A DNA stretch of 64,000 nt from Adineta steineri (taxonomy: Eukaryota > Rotifera > Eurotatoria > Adinetida > Adinetidae): the NCBI GenBank assembly GCA_905250115.1, contig CAJNOI010000064.1:369268-433267 (forward strand), read 5' to 3'. Both the position numbers and the translations under genes were made by a program. Shown here in pieces: positions 12,401 through 21,386 of the stretch. Under the pieces are notes generated by a model, which saw only the letters and a list, made by a program, of their open reading frames with translations, had not been told where the DNA came from and made no database searches. Positions within the stretch are counted from its first letter, which is position 1; the number at the start of each line of letters is the position of its first letter.

Positions 12401-12752
12401 CATGCAGCTGAGGAATATCATTAATGAAGGGCATTATTTGTTGAGATACAGTATCCTTAATAACGAGGAAAAGCCTGATGTTTTCTTCAAGATCTGTAAG
12501 AAAGTCAATACATTCATCTCGTTGCTTAAAGATATTGACATCATTAGTAATAGTTCGTATTTGTTTTAATGTATTTTCATAATCTTTGAGTGTTTGATCT
12601 ACACACTCGTCTAACCAGAGGAGTGAATAGTTTCGAATCATCCTCCGTCGTGGTTGAATAACATCAGATGATATTGTTGTTGTATCATTGCTATTCATGA
12701 ACGCATTTGATGATGATGAAGACGCTTCTTGATTTGACCCAGATTCACTCAT
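9420..12752 (-). CDS. ADP-ribosyltransferase (ART) domain fused to 15 kinesin-light-chain-type TPRs
   Basis: Single exon, 1110 aa, with no signal peptide or membrane helix, so probably cytosolic. Residues 1-230 are Ser-rich and then helical. Residues about 230-430 carry the R-S-E signature of arginine-specific ARTs: R298 in VYRGQGL, an FLSTS motif near residue 325, and an ExE glutamate pair E376-D-E378 in GEDEILFS. ARTs transfer ADP-ribose from NAD to a target residue. From about residue 466 to the end are roughly 15 TPRs of 42 residues with the KLC wording (YEKALEI, KTLPSNHPDLA, YNNIGxVYxxMGEY), which likely bind a partner protein. The pairing of an ART domain with KLC-type TPRs is, as I recall, frequent in bdelloids. 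The target and biological role are unknown. The very even repeats suggest recent internal duplication. Confidence 0.9.
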   Translation of the reverse strand: MSESGSNQEASSSSSNAFMNSNDTTTISSDVIQPRRRMIRNYSLLWLDECVDQTLKDYENTLKQIRTITNDVNIFKQRDECIDFLTDLEENIRLFLVIKDTVSQQIMPFINDIPQLHGVYIFSDMEILHEKWIKQWQKIKSVYTNIDNLCQRLQLDIKQLNQNSIAMSFITQNETISSDKLNQLEPTFMYTQIFKDILLDMEHDAQAIKQFTAYCRHHDCGSTKSIDEFEKTYDAETAIWWYTCPSFIYSMLNYALRSMEGETIINMGFFIRDLHQQLQQLQQEQISIFHDKPFLVYRGQGLSKADFEKLQKTQGGLISFNNFLSTSTKQYIPLGLASNASETADMVGILFKMLIDPHVESVPFASIKAISWFPGEDEILFSMHTIFRVGAIKQMENNTQLYLVELQLTSDHDQELRLLTNRIREELFGDNGWERLGDLLLVIRQVNKAHELYNILFEETAHNGKKAHYYDQLGQVSYCQGDYEKAIWYYERAFEIREKTLPLNHPDLATSYNNIGLGYQNIGEYSKALSFCEQAVEIRQKTLPSNHSDLAISYNNIGLVYTGMEEYSKALSYYEKALEIFENNLPSNHPSLAASYNNISLVYDKIGEYVKALSFCEQALEIYQKTHSSNHPSLATSYNSMGDLYNNMGEYAKALSCYEKSLEIRQKTLPSNHPDLTTLYNNIGGVYNEMGEYSKAVLSHEKALEIFENNLPSNHPNLVAPYNNIGTVYNKMGEYSISLAFHEKALEIQQKTFPSNHLSFAALYINIGSVYNKMGEYSVSLSFHEKALEIHQKTLPSNHPHLAALYINIGSVYNKMGEYSVSLSFHEKALEMWLKTLPSNHLYLAISYINIGSVYDNMGEYSKALSSNEKALEMWLKTLPSNHPYLATSYSQIGLVYDNMEEYSKALSSHEKALTIREKTLPSNHPDLTTTYNNIGGVYNKMGEYSKALSYHEKALEIRRKTLPSSHPDLTTSYNNIGLVYASMGEYFKALSFYEKALEIQQKTLSSNHPYLATLLNNIGTVYDNMGEYSKALSSHEKALTIREKTLPSNHPDLTTSYNNIGNVYKNMKSYPKALLYYERALDIWQRALPATHRRIINVKENIETVKKNL
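9460..11353 (-). repeat. 126-bp tandem coding repeat (TPR array)
   Basis: About 15 copies of a 126-bp unit encode the 42-residue TPRs of the ART-TPR protein. Neighbouring copies are highly similar at DNA level (for example the units around 10130-10520), so unequal exchange or gene conversion is likely. Confidence 0.85.
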
Positions 12753-13584
12753 TTTTTTCCTTATTATAATTTGATATTGAATATAAGCTCGTCAATAATT
12801 GTTGTTATCTAAATGGTAAGAAAATTCGTTACTCTTATTTATCATGACAATGATGTTTTTCACCGATTTTCTTGCTGAGACTCAAGTAGAAACTTCAACT
12901 AGATGTCTATTAGAGTACTGCTGTGAAGAGCAAGAGACAGACCAATATAGTCAAATTTCTTAACAATGTTGTAATGAGTTCTTAAGTATCAGCCAGATAA
13001 CAGCAAAACAAGATGACAAACATACACTCGAGCAAGACAAAATCCCAACAATATATACTTTTTCAATCTAGAGAGTCGAAGATAAACTGGAGGAGAAACA
13101 ATATGAGGATGATGAAACAAAACAAACAAAATGTATGAAGGTGAGATTGCGATGTGGAGTGTGGAAGACGTATGAGAGAAAAGTAGAAATTTGAGGGAAG
13201 TAAGAATGAAAACAAAGCAAAGGTCAATAAAATGATTTCGTTTCATAGTAATTATTTTCAAGGTTTTTTGCCTTATCTGAACGATTATTGTTGTAAGTCA
13301 AGATGCTGTATCGACACTTTATCATTGAAACTAAATAGAAAAAGAAATATGATTCAATCAGAGAAAATGCTTATTCTCTTATTCATACGTCGTTTTATTG
13401 TTAAATGGCCAAAAGGAATTTATTAAAACAAAAGGACTGAAGCGAAAAATGGGTGATCGTTTTTTACACACACTTACACCCTATAATTATTCATTTTCTC
13501 TTCCTATCAAATAATGAATTCATTATTTAAATGAACAAAGAAAATTATGAAAAAAGAAACTGCTGCATTTAATATTATCTATCA
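12753..13584. other. Intergenic, AT-rich
   Basis: No gene supported. Open frames of up to 90 codons lie here on both strands, but their composition is that of random AT-rich sequence. Confidence 0.55.
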
Positions 13585-14475
13585 TTAAGATAAGTCAAAA
13601 TTTAATATAACTGGTCTATGATCGGATGATAATGTTGAAACAACTTGAATTTTACAATTCAATTTAATTTGATCAGGAAAATTTGAGCTTTTTAATTTAA
13701 ATATATAATCAATTCGTTTCGATGGATTCAATGCATCAAATGTATATCCATTAATATTAGATGGATCTATAATTTTTTGACAAATATCTTCTGCTGTCCA
13801 TAAATCATCAAATAAAGAAAGCATCACATTTTTAATTGAATCATCACTTGGAATGGTATTGTAATCACCTGTCATCAATATTATATAAGGATTTGTACTA
13901 ACATTTATAATATTATCAGTCATCCATTGAACAATTTGCTTAGCTTCATTTAATTGTTGTAAACCATTTAGACCGATACCTAAATGAGTTGTACCAAAAT
14001 AAATTGATAAATTAGTATTATCTTGATATTTAAATGGAATTTCAAATAATATAAAACCTTGACAATAATCACCTTCCTTTTGTACTGTGCATTGTTCGGC
14101 TGTTGTATTATTATAATGATATGTTAATACACGTTTAATAGATGTTTCTTTTGACAAAATTGATATTCCATAACCACCATTTTGAAAATTTCTCATTTTT
14201 TCGAAATGAAAATATTGAAAAGGTTGTTTTTTATTATATTGAGCAATGTATGTTGTTTGATCTATTGGATGACGTATTGTTATATTATCGACTTCTTGTA
14301 ATGCAATAATATCAACTTCAAGACGTCTTATTGTTTCAGCAGTTTCTGTTAAATTGTAAACATGCTCAAAATTACTACCCGATTGAATATTATATGTTCC
14401 AAATCGAATTGATATTATAGATGGAATAAAAGTAATTATAAACCAAATCAATATACTATATTTCAAATCTTTCAT
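13585..14475 (-). CDS. Secreted endonuclease/exonuclease/phosphatase (EEP) family enzyme
   Basis: Single exon, 296 aa. An N-terminal hydrophobic segment (about residues 7-23) looks like a signal peptide. The EEP fold motifs occur in order: GTYNIQ (N29), ALQEVD (metal-binding E61), GGYGISILSK, THLG, the MTGDYN catalytic loop, KRIDYIF, and the C-terminal SSDHRPV (D285, H286). All residues expected for a Mg-dependent phosphodiesterase are present and the length is typical. Members cleave nucleic acid, inositol phosphates or sphingomyelin; the sequence alone does not fix the substrate. The signal peptide favours an extracellular DNase-like or phospholipase-like role. It is surrounded by other minus-strand genes but has its own long flanks. 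Confidence 0.85.
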   Translation of the reverse strand: MKDLKYSILIWFIITFIPSIISIRFGTYNIQSGSNFEHVYNLTETAETIRRLEVDIIALQEVDNITIRHPIDQTTYIAQYNKKQPFQYFHFEKMRNFQNGGYGISILSKETSIKRVLTYHYNNTTAEQCTVQKEGDYCQGFILFEIPFKYQDNTNLSIYFGTTHLGIGLNGLQQLNEAKQIVQWMTDNIINVSTNPYIILMTGDYNTIPSDDSIKNVMLSLFDDLWTAEDICQKIIDPSNINGYTFDALNPSKRIDYIFKLKSSNFPDQIKLNCKIQVVSTLSSDHRPVILNFDLS

Positions 14476-15830
14476 AATATATTTATGTAATCTAGTTCGT
14501 TAATAAAAATTTCAGTTGAATAAATTCAAACACATAGACTATAACTGTTACTCATATACGCATAAACATTATAAAGATAAGATAAAATGATATTATAACT
14601 TTGTCTGTTTTATTTACCTTAGTATTTTAAAATGAAAAGTTTTGATTATTGAAGTTGTGTTAATAAAGCGACTTTTTATAACTTTTATGCATTACAATAT
14701 CTGCTAGAGATGAAAGTCTGCAGATATTTTATCTTAATTGATTATCAATAAAAAAACGACAAAATCATCGAAAATAGCATATAGAGAAAATAACTATTAT
14801 GATATATGAATTAGTAAATTTCATATGATATTAGAGTAAAAATAGTTATTGATTTTAGATAACGCAAACAGGTTTTTTTTCAAACATTATTGAAAGTTAC
14901 CATGTATGTTGTATATTTCATCTTGCCTATACTATGTCGCATAATATTTATTCAATTTAATTCTTATCGTCAAGGCATTTTTACAGGATTTCGATTATAT
15001 ACGTTTAATTAATGCCAGTACACATATAAATTTTGAGCTCAATTCTTTATACAAAAAAGATTTAAACTTTCATTACCGAATGTTCTAATCAGGTATACTC
15101 AAAATATTATCAATCCATCATAGATTCTTATCTTTTGCCTACAAATGTCAATATCTTTCATACAGGACAAATAGTTAGAGAAAGCTCAATTATTCAAAGA
15201 TCTGTTAAAACAAATCGAAAATATGCCATATAATTTGGCAAAAATCAACGATCGACGGTAACTATTATTATTAAGCCTAGTGCTTCGATGAATGAAATAT
15301 CGGTGTAGTTCTTATTTATTCGAACTTTGAAAAATTTATCTTAAATAGATGAATGGTTTCAGTTTTTTATCATAGTCTTCGATCAATAACTATATGGTGT
15401 ATGACTCTGTTTTGGAAAGAGATAGAAATCGACGATCACTCCCGAATATAATATTTTTATTTGTAGTCGTACATTTTTTAAATTCATTAATCACTAGAAG
15501 CAAACATCATCGAGATGCTCTACAAATTATTGTTTACAAATGAACAATCAAGATTCTTTTTATTCATATTTGATAATGGTATATACGTATAATTACATTT
15601 TCTTCATTTATGAGATGCCTTTAAACTGTAGAAGAATATCGATAATGCAGGCTTTCACAAGATAAATAAATACATCAAAACTCAAATTGCGTAATACAAA
15701 ATTCTATGAGTAATCTGATTCATTCATTTATTATTATTGAATTATGTAAATAATTATTACTTTATACTAAGCATACATATTATAGTCGAAAACAAATTAG
15801 TTTATTTGCGAGTAAATTTTGGAAATAAAA
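14476..15830. other. Intergenic, 1.35 kb, AT-rich
   Basis: No coding exon, inverted repeat or array that I can support. Confidence 0.55.
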
Positions 15831-17988
15831 TTAAAGAGTAAGTGTAACAACGACAACACTCCATGAAGGAACTGTAATTGACCAGGTACCATTTCTTGCT
15901 GATACAGACTGTTCAGTAATGGATGCTGCATTTGGATTAAGCATTGTATTTTGTACTGTTGAAGGATCAACACCAGAACCAGCTGTTAGAATATAAGCAA
16001 CACCTGTAGATGACGTTGTGGAACCTTGTATTTGAGCGTTAATAAGAATATCAGTCGGATCCACGTTTACAAGTTTAACGATTAATGTATTGTCATTAGT
16101 ACGTTTTGTTGCAATAAAATAGAGATTACCAAGTTTACCATCTCCTTCTTGTCCTTTTTCTACAGATTGATGAGTAATGGTATTATTAGTCGCAGCTGAA
16201 TAAAGAATAAGATTACCAAGATTTTCACCAAACATTTTTTGAGCAAGATATGAAGTTGATTTAACAACTGAAGTAGTATTGAAGACAATGAAGCTTGGTG
16301 TCCATTGTGTATTATCAATATTTTGGAGAATAGGAGCATAACAACCACCGATAATGATATCTGAATTACGTTCAAAACCAATTCGAAAGACTGATTCTGC
16401 AACAGCAGATTTAATAGATGGATATACAAGTCGACCTGGTCCAAATGGATTCGTAATTTGTGAATCATCATCATTAATAACTGCAAATTCTCCTATGAGT
16501 ACTCTTGGACCTGATCGAGGAACATTTTCATATCGACGAAAGTTTTCTATAAAAAATAATGGTACTTGATAGAAATGATCATCAACAGCTGGTGGAGAAT
16601 TGATAGTCTTAGCTGTCGTTGCAATAAAAGTAATATTAGGATATCGTTTGGAAAGAACATTATAAAAGGTTGTCCAACGATAATCATATGTATTTATAGC
16701 AGGACCAAGCCAATCTTCATTACCAATTTCTACATATCTGATGTCGAATGGTTCACTTCGACCCAATTGCTTGCGTAGAGCACCCATTCTATTATCATTA
16801 GCAGATGCAGTTAAAAAATCTAATTCTTTCACAACTTCATCAATATAAGGTTGAAGCTGATCTTGTGGAACGGCTTTTCCATCGAGTGAATATCCTGCAT
16901 AAACTGCTAAGATAGGTACTGCACCAATATCTTCAGCAAATGTTATTAATTCAATCAATCCAAATCCTTCAGTATTATAGCCTGCCCATGTACCTCGTCT
17001 TCCGGGTCGATTTTCAAGATGACCAACTGTATTATTCCAAATAAAACGTTCTGGAATACTTGGACCTTCGAGATCATTACCACCAGGAAGTCGAATAAAG
17101 CCAGGTTTTAAATCAGCAAAAGTTTGTGCAAGATCAAAACGAGCACCATTAGGTCGATTTTTATATGTCGGTGGAAAACACGAGATAAGATTAAATTCAA
17201 ATTCACCTTTAGAACCCAGAGGGAATTCAATAAAGAAAAAATTTTTGGTCGATGGAGCAGCACTAAAGACAATAATGTCGAAGGAATAATAGAACCAAAT
17301 ATTGATAGGAGCTTTGGATATATCTAGAGTAGATATACCATAAATAATTTGACCAGTTGAGTCGCTAAATCCAACATTTAGTTTACCACCTGGTACATAT
17401 ACTCCTGGTAAGGATCGATAAAAAAAGCTTGCTGTATAATTTTGCGCTTGAAGATTTATGCCATAATAGCCACTGTTTCTAATACCAGAGACTGATGTTG
17501 AATTTGTAATGAGTGAATATCTCAATTGAGCAGGTAAAGCACTCGTTAAAGGTTGACTAATATTAAGATTAATAGATCCTTGACCGAAGGTTGACCATCC
17601 ATCAAGTGATCGACCATTTTCTAAATATTAATCAAACATCATAGAGTATTCTGAGAACATATTCGGAAAAAATATTAAACCTTGAAAAGCACGATTATAG
17701 ATAAGTTCTGCATACAAACCACCATCATCATCTCTATTAACATTTGTTTCCAAAATAACACCATGCATTGTAGTGGGAATCTTTTGGCCAGTATTTGCAT
17801 TTTCAATATTGAGTGACACAACATTACCAATATTTTTATTTGCAGTACGCAACCCAAAAGAAGTCGTTATGAAGAACGAAAGAGTAAAAACAATAAATAG
17901 CACAGCAATCTATATAATAGTTAAAATAGACAGATATTTTCAATACGAAACAAAAAAGAAGAAAACTGTGTATTACTTGCTTCATCAT
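15831..17988 (-). CDS. Secreted GH51 alpha-L-arabinofuranosidase
   Basis: Three exons: 17988-17977 (only MMKQ), 17909-17681 and 17620-15831, with introns of 67 and 60 nt (GTAATA...TATATAG; GTTTAA...ATATTTAG). Total about 676 aa. The tiny first exon supplies the only ATG that joins in phase to the hydrophobic signal sequence (IAVLFIVFTLSFF). The catalytic domain shows the GH51 marks: NRAFQ, LRLPGG-like IRLPGGND, the acid/base in VEIGNED (about E382), and the nucleophile in VLIGEFAV (about E458). A C-terminal beta domain follows. The family removes arabinofuranosyl residues from plant polysaccharides. It is known from plants, bacteria and fungi and is rare in animals, so horizontal acquisition followed by intron gain is plausible but untested. 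A role in digesting plant or algal material is inferred. Confidence 0.87.
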
Positions 17989-18407
17989 GAATATCGTTAG
18001 AGGTAAAAATAAAACTGATAATAAAAATATATGAATAGGACGAGTTATAAGATAAGATATCATCTTAGTAAAAAAACAAGTAGAAAACATAATTGATAAT
18101 GAGGTAAACACTTCATGCAAAAAAGTACTATATATTTTTTCAATTTCGATTCACAAGCTTTCGAATATTGATAACGACATATAAATTCATATATATATAT
18201 ATATATATTTGATTTAGTAAAGTCGTAAATACAATAAATTAGCAGTTATGGTTTCAAAACTTTATTAGCTTCATGAATAATATAGACTTTCTTTTTTATT
18301 TCTTTTTCTTTGAATAAGAAAAGTTAATCTCATATGGTTGAAAAAGAATAGTAAACAACTTCTTTTTCCTCACATATTGATTACATTTATTTGATTTTTT
18401 GATTGTT
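17989..18407. other. Spacer with AT microsatellite
   Basis: Contains a (AT)n tract at about 18189-18208 between the arabinofuranosidase start and the ART gene end. No gene seen. Confidence 0.6.
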
Positions 18408-19106
18408 TTAACTAAAATCTATATCATCTTCTGCCAATTCAACCTCAATTTCCCATTTAGAACCAAAAAAATGGACACTTAAAATTTTTAGTTTTGTTCC
18501 AACACCTAGAAGTGCTTCTTTTTCATGCATAAACGTACTCCATTTCCATATATTTGCTATATTTATCTTTGCTTTTTCACTGCAAGTATCTGTTCTTAAT
18601 ATTAATACAGCACTACCAGAATAAATAAGTAAACGATCTATAGTAAATGATGTAAATGAGTTTGTATAGTAATATTCATTTCTTTTATCTAAATAATATT
18701 GAATTTCTCTATCACTTAATGATAAACCACGATAATATACATGCTTAATATCTGATTGGTTTAAACCTCGTATTAATGAACGTAATTTATTAACATAAAT
18801 CCAATCAACTTCATTTAAATTAGCACTTAATAAATTTAAATTGGTTTTCATATAACATTCATTTGATTGACTATTCGTATAAGATTTTAAGACATCTATC
18901 ATATCATCTGTCAGTTCATATTCATTGATTTTAAGTGGATACACTTGTTTAAAATATGAGTAATACGGGGTTTTCATTAATATTTTACAATTGAGTGTAT
19001 TGTTTTCATTATCATAATAATAATAATCTGTATCGAGATCTTTTGTTAAAGAAGCAAGATTTTTTGGTAGATAAACGTTTGTCTTCGCATTCAAAATACA
19101 CTCCAT
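18408..19106 (-). CDS. Small stand-alone ADP-ribosyltransferase-like protein
   Basis: Single exon, 232 aa, no signal peptide. The R-S-E signature of arginine-type ARTs is visible: R126 in VYYRGLSL, a Ser/Thr strand TNSFTSFT (S150, S153), and the glutamate pair E195-K-E197 in HEKEALLG, followed by the usual hydrophobic strand. The length fits a bare catalytic domain with about 100 residues of N-terminal extension. It resembles the ART part of the protein encoded at 9420-12752 in motif order, though the sequences are far apart. NAD-dependent ADP-ribosylation of a protein is the expected reaction, but the target is unknown and activity is inferred from motifs only. An unrecognised upstream exon cannot be excluded. 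Confidence 0.75.
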   Translation of the reverse strand: MECILNAKTNVYLPKNLASLTKDLDTDYYYYDNENNTLNCKILMKTPYYSYFKQVYPLKINEYELTDDMIDVLKSYTNSQSNECYMKTNLNLLSANLNEVDWIYVNKLRSLIRGLNQSDIKHVYYRGLSLSDREIQYYLDKRNEYYYTNSFTSFTIDRLLIYSGSAVLILRTDTCSEKAKINIANIWKWSTFMHEKEALLGVGTKLKILSVHFFGSKWEIEVELAEDDIDFS

Positions 19107-19960
19107 TTTGTATTAAATATATTGACCGTAGCAAAAAAAATATTATGGCAACAAAATTTCGAAAAATAAGAAAAAGAAAAAAGGTAAATATGACTCATAA
19201 TTTTTCACCATGCAACGTGGATAGGTGAATCATGCTCTTACAATAACGCATGACCTTAATATGAATGATTTCAAGGCAAGAAATGCAAGAAATTGTTTAT
19301 CGGTATATATATACCTGCATTAGCATTCAATTCAATGAATTCGAGCCATTTAGAAAATAAAAACTACTTTCAATAAATGTTTAAATTGAACATAGTTTTT
19401 GGTAGTAAATCGCACAAAAACTGTGTCGAACTCTTCCTCGATTACGATTCATTTTTATTGCATCTGCAAATTGAAAAAAAATCATATAAGTTATAGTATT
19501 TCATATAGAATCAAGCTGTAGAGTTAAAGCAACTATCTAAAAGACGATCACAAATTTAGTAATGCTTTTTTTAAATATGTATTTGGTTATGTTTGTGAGC
19601 TGTAATCGGATAGATCTAGCATGGTTGACAAGTTTTCACTACTTGAAAAATTATATCGAGAGCAACTTTATAGGCACTTATAAAAATAACAGGACAATTA
19701 GAAACTATTAATTTTATCTTTGTTTGTTTGTCTATGTCTTTAGTTCTTGAATAAAATGGTATGTTACTATGATATTTTATTACTTAATTTTTGTATAGTT
19801 TTGTCATATTTATCAAGATCAATTGTTTACAAAAAGCAAGATTTTATAAGTAGAAATACATTTAGCGAATATTGTTTTTTGAAATTGATTTTTCGAGTAA
19901 AGCGATACAATGAAATGAAATAATAAGGCGTTTTTTTCAGACAAGAGTGATTAGTGTTGA
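19107..19960. other. Intergenic, AT-rich
   Basis: No coding exon or repeat supported. Confidence 0.55.
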
Positions 19961-20537
19961 TTAATTGGAATGATAAATAACTTTCGCCCAAGTTGAATCT
20001 GAATTCAATGATACTGTGCTTCCGCATCTGTACCCACCCACAGCTAAAGTATGCCAACATAAGCGATACGCATCGTTACTAGTTCCAGTATCACAACTGT
20101 CTCGTGTCACTGTATCGCTACCACGTACAAAACCCCATGAATATGAATCAGAAAAATACCATCCGACTCCATTAACAACATTTGTACAAGTTGATGTTGA
20201 ACTACAGTTGTAAAGAACATCAGCACGATTACCCATCGCTGCTACGGTCAATATCGTATTTGCGACTGGTCGACAGCCAAGTAATAATTTGTTTTTATTA
20301 CATGTAGCTAATACTGTTGCAACAACAGTTGAAGCCAGGGAGTCTGCATATGTTGCACTGTAACACAGAGACCATCCACTTGGTAGTGACAAGGGATCGA
20401 GATTGAGCTGAACACCGTACAGAGAGAGTTGAGCTTGAAATAAAAATGATTTTAATTACTATCAAATCAAATGAAATACACCAACAGACCTGTAGCAGTT
20501 GTTGTTGTTGTCGTGGATGTTGATGTCGTAGTGGGTT
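19961..20537 (-). CDS. Thr-linker plus Cys-rich extracellular domain protein (5' end not found)
   Basis: Two 3' exons are clear: 20537-20490 (a Thr-rich linker, PTTTSTST...) and 20433-19961, joined in phase across a 56-nt intron (GTCTGT...TTTCAAG). The C-terminal domain of about 150 residues contains spaced motifs GWSLCYSATYAD, GCRP, RADVLYNC, NGVGWYFSDSYSWGFV, SCD, RLCWHT and GGYRCGS. Similar motif strings occur, from memory, in uncharacterised secreted proteins of bacteria and rotifers; I know no named function. Upstream exons should lie above 20537, but I see none before the assembly gap at 20737, so the gene may be cut by the gap. The linker-plus-Cys design matches the gene at the left edge of the window. 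Confidence 0.6.
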
Positions 20538-20736
20538 CTATTTTGAAAAAATGATTTTAGAGTGAGACTAAACGATTGGATAAGATTTGTTGCTTCCACT
20601 GTGATAATGTATCAACATGAAATATGAGTTAATTATAATAGAACAGAGAATGTTTAAATGATTTCAATTGTAATTGTAGTTCTACGATATTTACTTAAAG
20701 TGTATTTCTTATAATAATTTTGCCAACTCAATTTGT

Positions 20737-20836
20737 NNNNNNNNNNNNNNNNNNNNNNNNNNNNNNNNNNNNNNNNNNNNNNNNNNNNNNNNNNNNNNNN
20801 NNNNNNNNNNNNNNNNNNNNNNNNNNNNNNNNNNNN
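20737..20836. other. Assembly gap, exactly 100 N
   Basis: A run of exactly 100 N is the conventional placeholder for a gap of unknown size. The sequence to its right begins in the middle of a GT61 coding region. Confidence 0.97.
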
Positions 20837-21190
20837 ATAAACAGTAGATTGAAGAAATCATTAGGTTTACATTTAGAAATATTTCAGGCTGAAGGACATA
20901 TTCGTGATCATATTGCTTTATTTCGTCGAGCTCGCATCATAGTTGGTCCTCATGGTGCTGGAATGCTAAATGTTGTTTGGTCATCAGCAGGAACACATGT
21001 TGTTGAGGTTGGGTATAACGAAGGAATGACATTTCCACAGATGTATGCAGAAATGAGTCTTCATCTAGAACAACATTACTGGATTTGTAAAGGATATGGA
21101 AATTATGATGGTCCTATTCATGTTGATATGGATGATTTTATATATATATTTAATGAAATTATTCATGAAATGGAAGTGAAGACTAGATGA
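20837..21190 (+). pseudogene. C-terminal fragment of a GT61-like glycosyltransferase, cut by the gap
   Basis: 117 codons remain open to a TGA stop and match the end of the complete gene at 27429-28931. I count seven amino-acid differences in 117 (about 94% identity). The fragment keeps the GPHGAGMLNVVWSS motif. The matching start point in the full gene is 28578, and similarity continues about 195 bp past the stop. Whether the missing part lies in the gap, or this is a true fragment, cannot be told from the sequence. Confidence 0.8.
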
Positions 21191-21386
21191 TCATGATTGT
21201 GATGAGTAAGCGAAATTTATTAGTATATGAAAGTATAATTTTGATTTGTATTTTAGTATGAACAAAAACGAGGGTAAACTGTTTGGATAGTAAAATGTAA
21301 TGATGTGATTGGAATGGAAGAAAGCTTTTTTTGGAAAATATATTGGTCATGAAGCAATGCAAGACACACGAATATCGATCTGAACA
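20837..21386 (+). repeat. Copy 1 of a 550-bp duplicated segment (partner 28578-29127)
   Basis: Coding end plus about 195 bp of 3' flank are shared with 28578-29127. Similarity fades where 21386 and 29127 diverge. Offset between copies is 7741 bp. Confidence 0.8.

Noticed and set aside
12989-13426. Open frames of 90 and 64 codons
   Set aside because: No domain, splice or start context; hydrophobic composition as expected from AT-rich noise.
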